Positions 33,823 through 42,904 of a stretch of DNA of 64,000 nucleotides are shown one piece after another (within the stretch, counting starts at the first letter, position 1; each line of letters starts with the position of its first letter). Under the pieces are notes generated by a model that made no database searches, was not told the DNA's origin, and worked only from the letters and a program-made list of their open reading frames with translations. The DNA comes from JANSWY01 sp965243755 (GTDB lineage: Bacteria; Bacteroidota; Bacteroidia; Cytophagales; Cyclobacteriaceae). The translations under genes were made by a program, and so were the position numbers. The stretch covers positions 62,001 to 126,000 of the forward strand of contig CBDEVW010000002.1 of NCBI GenBank assembly GCA_965243755.1, given 5' to 3'.

Positions 33823-35445
33823 TTAATTTTCTATTATTTTATGTTTGATATAATAATTTTCGCTCACCTTTAATTTTCCCTTAGGCGTCCGGATAGATTT
33901 GAATTCTGTTGTGGGCATTAACCTGACCATTTTTTCTCCAATTTCTATGTCTACCGGCATATTAAACGTGTCAATACAATTGGTCCAGCGATATTTAAGT
34001 TTCTTTTTATTCTTCTCCAATTCTAACACTGGGATTTGTATTGTTCTCAGATACTGATCAAATATGGGGCTAAGATCTATCGGAATTCTTTCATTGATAT
34101 AGTTTTCAATTTGCTGTGTGGTGACCGTCTGATGATAGAACTCTTCATTTAAACCACGAAGTATTTGTCGCCATTTTTCATCGTCATCAAGAATTGTACG
34201 GAACATGTGCAGAATATTGGCTCCTTTGTAGTACATGTCGCCAGAGCCCTCCTGATTGACTCCATAATACCCAATGATGGGAATGTCATTTTTAATGTTT
34301 TTCCTGGTTCCTATTACATACTCGGCAGATGCCTTTTTACCAAAGTAGTAATCCAGATAGAGATTTTCAGAATAATTGGTGAATCCCTCGTGCACCCACA
34401 TGTCTGCGCAATCCTTGTAAGTAATGTTATTTGCAAACCACTCGTGCCCTGCTTCATGTATGATAATGAAATCGAACTTTAGCCCCCAACCTGTCTGACT
34501 CAGATCTCTGCCCAGGTAACCATTGGCATATTTATTTCCATACGTCACCGAACTTTGATGCTCCATGCCCAAATAAGGCACCTCCACTAGTTTGAAGCCA
34601 TCTTCATAAAATGGATAAGGTCCAAACCAATGTTCAAACGCTTTCATCATCTTTGGAGCCTGTTTGAATTGCTCTTTGGCCTTTTCAAGATTTTCGCGCA
34701 ACACATAATAGTCCATGTCCAACGTCCCTTTTTCACCTTCATATTTCTCTCCGAACATTACATAGTCCCCAATATTGACATTGACCCCATAGTTATTGAT
34801 TGGATTACTTACAAACCAATGAAAAGTTTTGGTGCTGTCAGAGTTAATATCCACTCCTCTAAGTCTTCCGTTGGAGACATCCATTAGATGTTGGGGAACT
34901 GTTACACTAATGAGCATGCTGTCTGGCTCATCGTACATATGATCTTTACATGGCCACCAAACACTGGCACCAAGCCCCTGGCAGGAAGTGGCAACAAAAT
35001 CAAGACCCTTACTGTCTTTCTTCCAACTGAATCCTCCGTCCCATGGAGCTCTTACAGCTTCCTTTGGCTTACCTGAATAGAATGCTTTTAGCTCATTGAA
35101 AGTCCCTTTTACCTGTTCCTCCTCAAGTAGTACAAAATGTGCATTACCCTCATGTTCTACCTGTAGTGTTTTTTTGTTTTGCACAACACTATCAAGTTTC
35201 AAAGGAGGTTGCAGGTCAATCTGTAGCCTTTTACCGGGTTCCAGGACCTTGTATCTAATGGTTGTACTTCCACTGATGTATTTTTCTGAGGGCTCTACTT
35301 TTACTTGCAGATGATAGTAGTTCAAATCCCACCATTCCCTTTCTGGAGTAATTGAACCCCGTAATGAATCTTGTCTTGTAAAACCTGTCTGTGCAAATGC
35401 AATTGAGGAAGCCATTGTGAAAACGGCCAGTAATAAGTTTTTCAT
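33823..35445 (-). CDS. M1 family zinc metallopeptidase (aminopeptidase N-like)
   Basis: A 540-residue secreted protein (signal MKNLLLAVFTMASSIAFAQ). After an N-terminal beta-sandwich domain, the catalytic domain carries GMEHQSS in place of the usual GAMEN substrate motif, then the zinc motif HEAGHEWFANN (HExxH) with the second Glu in HEGFTNYSE. So it should be an active zinc aminopeptidase of the short Bacteroidota type lacking the long C-terminal helical domain. It is monocistronic, with the PBP-like gene upstream on the same strand by 18 bp. Confidence 0.93.
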   Translation of the reverse strand: MKNLLLAVFTMASSIAFAQTGFTRQDSLRGSITPEREWWDLNYYHLQVKVEPSEKYISGSTTIRYKVLEPGKRLQIDLQPPLKLDSVVQNKKTLQVEHEGNAHFVLLEEEQVKGTFNELKAFYSGKPKEAVRAPWDGGFSWKKDSKGLDFVATSCQGLGASVWWPCKDHMYDEPDSMLISVTVPQHLMDVSNGRLRGVDINSDSTKTFHWFVSNPINNYGVNVNIGDYVMFGEKYEGEKGTLDMDYYVLRENLEKAKEQFKQAPKMMKAFEHWFGPYPFYEDGFKLVEVPYLGMEHQSSVTYGNKYANGYLGRDLSQTGWGLKFDFIIIHEAGHEWFANNITYKDCADMWVHEGFTNYSENLYLDYYFGKKASAEYVIGTRKNIKNDIPIIGYYGVNQEGSGDMYYKGANILHMFRTILDDDEKWRQILRGLNEEFYHQTVTTQQIENYINERIPIDLSPIFDQYLRTIQIPVLELEKNKKKLKYRWTNCIDTFNMPVDIEIGEKMVRLMPTTEFKSIRTPKGKLKVSENYYIKHKIIEN

Positions 35446-35463
35446 TTTTTGAGTTACTTTACC

Positions 35464-36324
35464 TTAAAACTTGAATCTTAAGTCATCAGGGTTTGCGTGC
35501 TCGTTCTCAATGATTCCTGCCTGGTTCAATGTATAGATTACGTTCTGCAGCATTTTTTTACTAACCACTTTATCCGTGGACCATTCCGTCGAGTAAAACC
35601 ATTGTTCTGCATCTTCAGGAATTAACTGATAACGTCTACTTACCTGATCTATGGCATCTAATGTCTTCATAAACTGCCCTGAAACAAACTGAATCGTATT
35701 GAGCAACATTTCTATCTGCTCCGGTGCACGATCAAGAATTTTATTGGTCGCAGCAATTTGAAAGCAAGGCCATGGTGTAATATACTCACCAATTCTCCTA
35801 ATTTCACTACCGTCCACGTAAGGTTTGGTAGTAAATTTCTCCCAATAAAAAACTTCCGTTTCATTCTGCTTGAGTGATCCTAATGCATTGTCCAGATTAT
35901 TGATCACTACAAACTGTTCTTCCTGTAAGATTCTCTGCTTATAGAAGGCATCTACTTTGGCCATTAAGTGCGAACCTGATCCATACCTGCTGATGGCGTA
36001 TTTTTTGTCGAATATGTCTCCATAAAGGTTAACATCGCTTTCAACCCCGGTATGAATACCCCAAATCAAAGGTGTATTGACATATGTAGAAATTATCTTT
36101 GATGGGTTTCCGTGAATGATATCTGATACAATACCTTCTGTAAGAAGTACACATAGATCGACCTCATCGTTGCGTAGCGCCTTAGTCATCGCTCCTGTTC
36201 CTCCCTTAAAATCTACCCAATGCAGGTCTATATTACTCTTACTAAAAATGTCATTTTCAATGGCAAGGTGCCAGGGCAAATTGAAATGTTCCGGTACTCC
36301 ACCAACCCTTAACTGCAGTTTCAT
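35464..36324 (-). CDS. PBP-fold protein without signal peptide (Ca3427/NMT1-like)
   Basis: A 286-residue protein of the type II periplasmic-binding-protein fold. It begins MKLQLRVGGVPEHFNLPWHLAIENDIF and continues with a GGTGAMTKALRNDEVDLCVL segment, a typical SsuA/Thi5-like start. There is no signal peptide, so it is cytoplasmic, unlike transporter subunits. It resembles the Ca3427-like group. No ABC permease or ATPase is encoded nearby. The ligand and role, whether enzymatic or sensing, are unknown. It is 18 bp upstream of the M1 peptidase gene and may share its transcript. Confidence 0.75.
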   Translation of the reverse strand: MKLQLRVGGVPEHFNLPWHLAIENDIFSKSNIDLHWVDFKGGTGAMTKALRNDEVDLCVLLTEGIVSDIIHGNPSKIISTYVNTPLIWGIHTGVESDVNLYGDIFDKKYAISRYGSGSHLMAKVDAFYKQRILQEEQFVVINNLDNALGSLKQNETEVFYWEKFTTKPYVDGSEIRRIGEYITPWPCFQIAATNKILDRAPEQIEMLLNTIQFVSGQFMKTLDAIDQVSRRYQLIPEDAEQWFYSTEWSTDKVVSKKMLQNVIYTLNQAGIIENEHANPDDLRFKF

Positions 36325-36427
36325 ATCGTAATTTTTGTGGTCCCTATTGAGGAACTATTATGATTACACCAATAATTAGCCGCCAAAACTAAGCATTAAG
36401 CGGTCAGTTTAAAAAAATAGGGTTGAT

Positions 36428-37954
36428 TTACTGGGCAGTTTGAAGCATCTGAAGGAGATCATCCACATATTCCCGGCTATTTGAAAGCCTCGGTACTTTA
36501 TTCTGACCTCCAAGTTTCCCACGCTTTTTCATCCACTGATGGAAAGTTCCTTTTTCTGCATGATGGATAACTGGTTCAATTAAAGCAATGTCTTTGTAGC
36601 GCTTAGCATCATAATCTGAGTTCACTTTTCTCAGTGTCTCATCCAGCAAACGGTTAAATAACGCAAGATCGTGAGGGTCTTTTCTGAACTCAACAATCCA
36701 CTCATGTCCGCCGCGTTTACCTTCTTCCAGATAAATAGGGGCAGCTGTAAAGTTCTCAATTTCCGCATCAGTCGCCTTGCATGCTTGTGCGATGGCAAAT
36801 TCGGCATTTTCAATGATCAATTCCTCACCGAAGGCATTGATGAAATGTTTGGTTCTGCCTGATATTTTTACCCGGTATGGGTCAAGTGATGTGAAACGTA
36901 CTGTGTCTCCAATCTTGTATCGCCATAAGCCAGCATTTGTGGATATTACCATTGCGTAGTTCATCCCCTCCTCCACTTCTCCTAAAGTCAGCACACGAGG
37001 ATTATCACTCTCTAATTCATCGTATGGAATGAACTCATAGAAAATTCCATAATCCAGCATCAGCAGCAGTTCATCAGAGTCAGTTTGGTCCTGAATACCA
37101 AAAAATCCCTCTGAGGCATTATAGGTTTCCAGGTACCTCATGTCTTTGGAAGGAATCAGCCGTTCGAATAACGACTTATAAGGACCAAATGCCACAGCAC
37201 CATGGATGAAAACTTCAAGATTTGGCCAGACTTCAAGGATGTTTTTCTTGCCCTTCAATTCTAAAATACGCTCAATGAGTACCACCGTCCAGGTAGGTAC
37301 TCCGGAAATGCTGGTCACGTTTTCCTCCGAAGTGACTTTTGCCATGGCTTCAATTTTTTCTTCCCACTCGTCCATCAAGGCAATATCCAGGCTTGGGGTT
37401 CTGGCAATCTGCGCCCATAGCGGCAAGTTCTTCATGATCACAGCAGACACGTCACCGTAATAAGAATTGGCATTTTTATCCATCTGGTTGATCTGGTGAC
37501 TTCCACCGATGGCCAATCCTTTTCCAGTAAACATTCTGGTATCAGGGTAATTATTCATGTAAATGCTCAGCATGTCCTTACCACCCTTAAAATGACAATC
37601 TTCCAGCGCCTCACTGGATACAGGAATAAATTTACTCCTGGCATTGGTGGTACCACTGGATTTTGCAAACCACTTGATTTCCGAGGGCCAAAGAAGGTTC
37701 TGTTCCCCCCTCATAAGACGGTCTACGTAAGGAAAAATACCTTCGTAATTGACCACAGGAACGTTATTTTGAAAGTCTTTTATGGATTTAATGTCACCGA
37801 AACCATGTTTTTTTCCATACTCCGTATTTTTGGCTGTTTTGATGAGTCCTTCCCACAGTTCATGCTGCACATCCAAAGGATACTTAATAAAAAGTTCCAT
37901 TTGGTGAATGCGTTTTTTCATCACCCAGGTGATTATGGAATTGATAATTTCCAA
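36428..37954 (-). CDS. GH3-family acyl-adenylate enzyme
   Basis: A 508-residue member of the GH3 (auxin-responsive promoter) family, an ANL-superfamily group that adenylates carboxylic acids and, in plants, conjugates them to amino acids. The ATP-binding motif WFAKSSGTTNARSKFIP, the second motif ETYNASEGFFG and the hinge region GLWRYKIGDTVRF are visible. Its bacterial substrate is unknown. Its ATG directly abuts the lptB stop codon with no gap, so the pair is cotranscribed. This pairing is common in Bacteroidota and suggests an envelope-related substrate. Confidence 0.88.
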   Translation of the reverse strand: MEIINSIITWVMKKRIHQMELFIKYPLDVQHELWEGLIKTAKNTEYGKKHGFGDIKSIKDFQNNVPVVNYEGIFPYVDRLMRGEQNLLWPSEIKWFAKSSGTTNARSKFIPVSSEALEDCHFKGGKDMLSIYMNNYPDTRMFTGKGLAIGGSHQINQMDKNANSYYGDVSAVIMKNLPLWAQIARTPSLDIALMDEWEEKIEAMAKVTSEENVTSISGVPTWTVVLIERILELKGKKNILEVWPNLEVFIHGAVAFGPYKSLFERLIPSKDMRYLETYNASEGFFGIQDQTDSDELLLMLDYGIFYEFIPYDELESDNPRVLTLGEVEEGMNYAMVISTNAGLWRYKIGDTVRFTSLDPYRVKISGRTKHFINAFGEELIIENAEFAIAQACKATDAEIENFTAAPIYLEEGKRGGHEWIVEFRKDPHDLALFNRLLDETLRKVNSDYDAKRYKDIALIEPVIHHAEKGTFHQWMKKRGKLGGQNKVPRLSNSREYVDDLLQMLQTAQ

Positions 37955-38686
37955 TTAGATCTTTCGTTTAAGTTCGAAATGTTTTCCAAGGTAGACCCTT
38001 CGTACCTGCTCGTCTGCTGCAAGGCTCTCCGCGGTTCCGTCTTTCAGTAATTTACCATCCGACATAATGTAAGCCCTGTCTGTAATTGAGAGCGTTTCAT
38101 TAACATTATGGTCGGTGATCAAAATACCAATATTCTTATCTTTTAATTTAGCAACAATTGATTGAATTTCCTCAACTGCAATTGGATCTACTCCGGCAAA
38201 TGGTTCATCCAGGAGAACAAATTTTGGGTCTGTAGCCAATGCTCTGGCAATTTCGGTCCTTCTACGCTCTCCTCCAGACAGTACCATTCCAAGGTTTTTC
38301 CTTACATGCCCCAAACTAAACTCTTCAATTAATTCCTCCGTTTTACGCCGTTGTTCCGCTTTAGGTAATTTGGTCATCTCTAAAACTGCCAGAATGTTTT
38401 GTTCCACCGTAAGTTTTCGGAATACGGAGGCCTCCTGTGCCAGATATCCGATACCCCGCTGTGCTCTTCTGTACATGGGCAGATCTGTGACATCCTCTTT
38501 GTCAAGGAAAATTTTTCCGTCATTGGGTTTAATGAGACCCACAATCATATAGAAGGAGGTGGTTTTACCAGCACCATTAGGTCCAAGAAGCCCAACTATT
38601 TCTCCCTGCTCAACAGTTACCGAAACATTGTTTACTACCGTTCTCTTCTTGTACTTCTTGATTAAATTCTCTGCGGATAATCTCAT
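37955..38686 (-). CDS. lptB: LPS export ABC transporter ATP-binding protein LptB
   Basis: A 243-residue ABC ATPase. I take the ATG at 38686 (MRLSAENLIKKYKKRTV), since the extra 19 upstream residues are not conserved in character. Motifs: Walker A GPNGAGKTTSF, Q-loop (YLAQEASVFRKLTVEQN), signature LSGGERRRTEIARAL, Walker B FVLLDEPFAGVDP and H-loop TDHNV. LptB drives lipopolysaccharide extraction from the inner membrane with LptFG. The lptF, lptG and lptC genes are not in this window. Confidence 0.95.
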   Translation of the reverse strand: MRLSAENLIKKYKKRTVVNNVSVTVEQGEIVGLLGPNGAGKTTSFYMIVGLIKPNDGKIFLDKEDVTDLPMYRRAQRGIGYLAQEASVFRKLTVEQNILAVLEMTKLPKAEQRRKTEELIEEFSLGHVRKNLGMVLSGGERRRTEIARALATDPKFVLLDEPFAGVDPIAVEEIQSIVAKLKDKNIGILITDHNVNETLSITDRAYIMSDGKLLKDGTAESLAADEQVRRVYLGKHFELKRKI

Positions 38687-38812
38687 TTTTTCAACATCTA
38701 TTTGACCAGCCCTGCTTTGCCACAAAAAACGTGCTATGGTCAAATATCCTTACATCAAGTCTGGGTCTGAAAGCCCAAAAATACACATTCGTACCAATTT
38801 TATATGAAAAGT

Positions 38813-40516
38813 TTACTGTGGTTTCACATCTTTTAGCATGAGCTGCAATGATTTATTGCCCAGATACTCATTTTCTACCAAATGATACGCCACATCCAAT
38901 GATGCCGCCTTCTCCACCGCTTCTGCCAGATCTCCCATACCAAAGCCTATAGCATCAAAAACCAGGGTACTTCCTGGCTGATAAAGTGTCATTTTGAGAT
39001 GTTCTTCTTTGAGGACCTTTGGTGGATATTTCAACTTAACTCCCCTGCTTACAAATATCGGCTCCAGGTTTTGAGGCCCGAAAGGCCCCATTTGAGTTAA
39101 TAAATTGTGCATTTTAAAGTTTAATGCAGAGAACGGAATTTCCAGATCTGGTTTAAGTACGGGAATTAGCTGTTCAGGTAAAATTTTTTGTGAGACTACC
39201 TGCTCGAAACGCTCTTTGAACTCCGGAATTCTGTCGATGGACAATGTAAGTCCAGCGGCATGTTTATGTCCCCCAAACTGCTCTAATAAATCACTGCACT
39301 CCGAAATAGCTTCATAGATATCAAATCCATCTACACTTCTGGCAGAGCCGGTGGCTTTTTGGTTCGATTCGGTGAGAATGATTGTAGGCCTGTAATACTT
39401 TTCAATGCACCTTGAAGCAACAATGCCAATAACGCCTTTATGCCAGCTTTCACCAAATAAAACGGTGGATCGGGATGTTTTGAGTGTATCGTTTGACTCT
39501 ATGTGTGCAATTGCCTCTGCGGTGATGGTTTTATCCAGCCCTCTTCTTTCATCATTTTTGAAGTCTATCTCTCCGGAATATTTCTCTGCTTCCTCCAGGC
39601 TATCGGCGATCAACAATTTTACGGCTTCTTTGGCATGACCAATCCTTCCTGCTGCGTTAATTCGTGGACCAATACCAAACACCACATTGTTTATATCAAT
39701 ATTCTTTTGGAACCCACAGACATCAATCAGTGCTTTGATTCCCGGTGCAGGAGAGTGGTTTAACTTCCGAATGCCAAAATAAGCCAATATCCTGTTTTCA
39801 CCCGTTATAGGAACAATATCCGATGCGATACTGATCGCCAGCAGGTCAAGGAACTGATACAGACCATTGATATCGATGGTGTTTTGAATACAAAAGCCTT
39901 GCAAGAGTTTAAAGCCAACCCCACATCCGGAAAGCTCTTTGTAAGGATAATTACAATCATCTCTTTTCGGATCAAGAATGGCATATGCATCCGGTAGCTT
40001 TTCTCCGGGGAGGTGATGATCACAGATGATCAGATCAATGCCCAGGCTTTTAGCCAGTTCAGCCTGATCCATGGCTTTGATGCCGCAATCGAGCGCAATA
40101 ATAAGGTTCACCTGCTGTTCACCCGCCCATCTTATTCCCTGCTCAGAAATACCATATCCCTCCTTGTGCCTATCAGGAATATAGAATTCAAGGTTTTTGG
40201 AAAAATGTTTTAGAAACCCATATACCAGGGCTACCGAAGTAGTTCCATCTACATCATAATCGCCATAGATCATGATTTTTTCATCATTAAATATGGCATC
40301 TCCCAAACGGTCCACCGCTTTGGCGAGATCCGTCATCAAGAACGGATCGTGCAACTGCTCAAGTGAAGGCCTGAAAAAAGATTTAGCTTCTTCAAAGTTG
40401 GTTATGCCCCTTTGTAGCAGGATTTCTGCAATGTAAGGGTTGACATTGATTGCCCTGGATAGTTGCTGAACTTTCTGGTGATCCTGTCTCTCTGCAAATT
40501 CCCATCTCTTCTCCAT
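38813..40516 (-). CDS. recJ: single-stranded-DNA-specific 5'-3' exonuclease RecJ
   Basis: A 567-residue RecJ of the DHH phosphoesterase superfamily, acting in recombination and mismatch repair. Motifs: MIYGDYDVDGTTS (motif I), ALDCGI, CDHHLPGE (the DHH motif), ASDIVP and the DHHA1 region QFGGHKHAAGLTLS. The C-terminal OB-fold-like part (SALNFKMHNLLTQMGPFGPQNLEP) is present, so the protein is complete. The start at 40516 (MEKRWEFAERQ) is the usual one. Confidence 0.96.
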   Translation of the reverse strand: MEKRWEFAERQDHQKVQQLSRAINVNPYIAEILLQRGITNFEEAKSFFRPSLEQLHDPFLMTDLAKAVDRLGDAIFNDEKIMIYGDYDVDGTTSVALVYGFLKHFSKNLEFYIPDRHKEGYGISEQGIRWAGEQQVNLIIALDCGIKAMDQAELAKSLGIDLIICDHHLPGEKLPDAYAILDPKRDDCNYPYKELSGCGVGFKLLQGFCIQNTIDINGLYQFLDLLAISIASDIVPITGENRILAYFGIRKLNHSPAPGIKALIDVCGFQKNIDINNVVFGIGPRINAAGRIGHAKEAVKLLIADSLEEAEKYSGEIDFKNDERRGLDKTITAEAIAHIESNDTLKTSRSTVLFGESWHKGVIGIVASRCIEKYYRPTIILTESNQKATGSARSVDGFDIYEAISECSDLLEQFGGHKHAAGLTLSIDRIPEFKERFEQVVSQKILPEQLIPVLKPDLEIPFSALNFKMHNLLTQMGPFGPQNLEPIFVSRGVKLKYPPKVLKEEHLKMTLYQPGSTLVFDAIGFGMGDLAEAVEKAASLDVAYHLVENEYLGNKSLQLMLKDVKPQ

Positions 40517-40559
40517 GACCTGAAGTTGTTAAAAAAAATTTAATTAAGGAAATTAATTG

Positions 40560-40682
40560 AGGCGTAGTATTGGTATGTTGCCTTAAGGTGAAGCAGGAGA
40601 CCGAAATGGCTGGAGCGATAGCAGGCTCATGCCACCGCGAGGAGGCTGGTGAAAAGGGTTGATGCGGGCGGATTGTGCGGCT
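40560..40682. repeat. GC-rich structured intergenic sequence, possible dispersed repeat
   Basis: A stretch of about 125 bp between recJ and a small gene with hand-counted GC near 57%, well above its neighbours. It contains CACC...GGTG and other short dyads and no convincing gene. The reverse strand reads as a run of Pro, His, Ser and Arg (HQPFSPASSRWHEPAIAPA), a pattern I associate with repeated intergenic DNA wrongly called as proteins. It could be a dispersed repeat or an RNA element. Confidence 0.4.
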
Positions 40683-40689
40683 ACAAAAA

Positions 40690-40908
40690 TTACAGAATAT
40701 TGTTACCGTCGATCTGGAAATAATTTCTGTACCAAAGCTCATAGTCTTCATATTTGACACATTGATGAAAACTTTTGCCATCGACACTAATAGAAATTAT
40801 ATTACCATTACCAATCCACTTACCTAAAGATGAGCCTTGCTGTGTCGGCAAATCCGATAGCAATACCAAACTTTGGCCATCATAGTATGTAGGTGCAACT
40901 TTATACAT
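40690..40908 (-). CDS. small conserved hypothetical protein (72 aa)
   Basis: A 72-residue protein: a first part with YYDGQSLVLLSDLPTQQG, then hydrophilic-hydrophobic alternation and a C-terminal CVKYEDYELWY. I recall similar short proteins with a C-x-x-Y-x-D-Y-E-x-W ending in Cytophagales, so this is probably a real gene. It has no signal peptide, no membrane segment and no recognised domain. No ribosome-binding site is obvious. It lies upstream of a Crp-type regulator transcribed in the opposite direction, so the two share a 70-bp promoter region. Confidence 0.6.
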   Translation of the reverse strand: MYKVAPTYYDGQSLVLLSDLPTQQGSSLGKWIGNGNIISISVDGKSFHQCVKYEDYELWYRNYFQIDGNNIL

Positions 40909-40979
40909 TGGCTTATGAATTATTATGCAAGCATAACAAATTATTGTTAATTATATTTTACCTGTAGATTATTTTTCTC

Positions 40980-41573
40980 ATGGATTTTATTCCTGAACTC
41001 GAAGAAATCAAACGTGAAAACTTTAGCAGACCTTCATTAAACGATGAGGAATGGAATGATTTTGTTGATTGCCTGGAGCTGATCGAAGTGAAAAAAAATG
41101 GGTTCATCACCCGTGCCGGAGAAATAGAAAATTACATGTACTTTATGGTTTCTGGTGTTGTCAGAGGATATTTTATTCACAATGGAGTAGAGCATGTCAT
41201 TGGATTCTCGTTTGACCATTCTCCATCAGGATCGATTGATTCTTTTATCAATAGACAGCCAACTGCATTTTTTACTCAGGCGCTGGAAGATAGTCAGCTG
41301 GTGAGGGTTCATTACAATGATCTCCAGCGGCTTTATGATCAATACAAAAGCTTTGAAAGGTGGGGCCGGTTATTGATGGAAAAATTCTTTTTGATGAAAG
41401 CACTTCACGAGATTAATGTGATGACCCATACTGCAGAACAACGTTATCAGCGCCTCATGACTGAAAGTCCCCGCTGTTTTCAACTGATCCCCCTGAAACA
41501 CCTGGCTTCTTACCTGGGCATGTCTCCGGAAACACTGAGTAGGCTAAGAAAAAAAGCCAGTCAGCGAAGTTGA
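40980..41573 (+). CDS. Crp/Fnr family transcriptional regulator
   Basis: A 197-residue protein: an N-terminal cyclic-nucleotide-binding-like beta barrel (about 25-120; GFITRAGEIENYMYFMVSGVVRGYF), a long dimerisation helix, and a C-terminal winged helix-turn-helix ending HLASYLGMSPETLSRLRKKA. It lacks the Fnr cysteines and the Arg-Ser of a canonical cAMP pocket is not clear, so the ligand is unknown. It is the first of a rightward series of genes beginning with DinB, but its targets cannot be read. Confidence 0.87.
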   Translation: MDFIPELEEIKRENFSRPSLNDEEWNDFVDCLELIEVKKNGFITRAGEIENYMYFMVSGVVRGYFIHNGVEHVIGFSFDHSPSGSIDSFINRQPTAFFTQALEDSQLVRVHYNDLQRLYDQYKSFERWGRLLMEKFFLMKALHEINVMTHTAEQRYQRLMTESPRCFQLIPLKHLASYLGMSPETLSRLRKKASQRS

Positions 41574-41630
41574 TCTAAGTCAAGAGATGTCTGGTGTTGA
41601 TCTGGTAATTTTGAGTCAAACTCAATTGAT

Positions 41631-42218
41631 ATGACGAATCAGGAATTAAGGAATACTATAGAAAATTACTTTTCAGTTCAGCAAAAACAGTTTGATGCAG
41701 TAAGAAAAATTCAGGAAAAGGATCTGCGGGCCAAACCTGCAGCGGATAAATGGTCTGTCATTGAATGCATAGAGCATCTCAACCTTACTTTTGCTCACTA
41801 TATTCCAGAAATTAATTACGGTTTTTCGAAAATGGTAAACCATCAAAATACCGGACCAAAATACAGCGTAGGCATGTTTGCCGGAATGATGATCAATGGT
41901 TTAAAACCTAAAAAAGATGGTAAGATTGGGATGAAAATGAAAACCTTTAAAATAACCACTCCTGGCAAAACGCTGAATACACGTGAAGTACTCGACAATT
42001 TTCAGGATGGTTTTGATCAACTGAAATCATTCTATGAGAAAGCTTCTGACTGGCAGCTGAAGAAAGTGAAGGTAGTTTCATTGGTTGGGAAAGTACTTAC
42101 TTTCAAACTTGGGGATGCTTTCCTGTTCCTTTTGGCACACCAGGAGCGTCATTTCCAGCAGATGCAGCATGTAATTAATACCCTTCGAATCAGTACAGAC
42201 AAAACAGAATTTGTGTAA
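41631..42218 (+). CDS. DinB-like (YfiT) four-helix protein
   Basis: A 195-residue member of the DinB/YfiT superfamily of metal-binding four-helix proteins that often act as thiol-dependent transferases. The start NQELRNTIENYFSVQQKQF and the KWSVIECIEHLN segment (ligand His) are typical. A second His pair is seen in LLAHQERHFQQ near the C-terminus, completing a possible three-His site. The substrate is not known. It follows the Crp-type gene by about 57 bp. Confidence 0.85.
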   Translation: MTNQELRNTIENYFSVQQKQFDAVRKIQEKDLRAKPAADKWSVIECIEHLNLTFAHYIPEINYGFSKMVNHQNTGPKYSVGMFAGMMINGLKPKKDGKIGMKMKTFKITTPGKTLNTREVLDNFQDGFDQLKSFYEKASDWQLKKVKVVSLVGKVLTFKLGDAFLFLLAHQERHFQQMQHVINTLRISTDKTEFV

Positions 42219-42241
42219 TTTAAGGGTTTAAACACCCTTGC

Positions 42242-42889
42242 ATGAAGATTGGATTGAGCGAAATATGGGACTTCATTGATTTTGTTGACAAAAGCGGAAC
42301 CAAATGGCAGTTTAAGTTGTATGCCGGTGATGTGACTGTTGATAAGCTTAATGCTACTATATTGAAGAGTATCCGTGACGACAAAAAGTATGATACTGAA
42401 ATACTGCCCTCTATCTTTACATTCAGGGAAATATTGTGGCAACCGGATGTATACACCAATGTCAAAATGAGCCTGCCTCCATTACGGATTTTGAAGGCTT
42501 TTTGTGAGGAGTGCCAACAGGAATTTGAGGACAAGTATCCACATAGCATCTATGCCCGCCTGATCAAGGGAATAGGTATATACTGTAACAAAAGTATTCA
42601 GCTATTGGAATCGGATAAATCTCCGGCAGTAACCAGGGTGCTTGGCGATTTACGACGGGACTGCTTTCCGATTGTCAAATTCTTTATTCTGCACCCACAG
42701 AACAGAAAAGATTACTACACTGATGCCATCAATCGGCTCAATTATGCGGTGAAAATTCAATTGACTCAATTCAATAACAGATATACAGAATTGGAAGACC
42801 CCTACTGGGAAGCAATATTTGCGAAACTAAAATCTAAAAAATCAGTTCAGTCAAAAGAGACAGTAGAAGTGTCAACAGAAAAAGACTAG
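42242..42889 (+). CDS. hypothetical protein, unrecognised family
   Basis: A 215-residue soluble protein with no domain I recognise. Features include WQFKLYAGDVTVDKLN near the start, a Cys-rich helix (FCEECQQEFEDKYP), a basic region (LGDLRRDCFPIVKFFI) and a charged tail rich in Lys, Ser and Glu. No signal peptide or membrane helix is present. It begins 23 bp after the dinB-like gene and ends 15 bp before the VTT membrane protein, so it is probably in one transcript with them and hemH. Confidence 0.65.
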   Translation: MKIGLSEIWDFIDFVDKSGTKWQFKLYAGDVTVDKLNATILKSIRDDKKYDTEILPSIFTFREILWQPDVYTNVKMSLPPLRILKAFCEECQQEFEDKYPHSIYARLIKGIGIYCNKSIQLLESDKSPAVTRVLGDLRRDCFPIVKFFILHPQNRKDYYTDAINRLNYAVKIQLTQFNNRYTELEDPYWEAIFAKLKSKKSVQSKETVEVSTEKD

Positions 42890-42904
42890 GTAGATTATAA
42901 AACT

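Noticed and set aside
40392..40787. 131-codon reverse open frame over the recJ start and GC-rich gap
   Set aside because: It overlaps recJ and the 72-aa gene in another frame; the composition suggests a repeat, not a protein.
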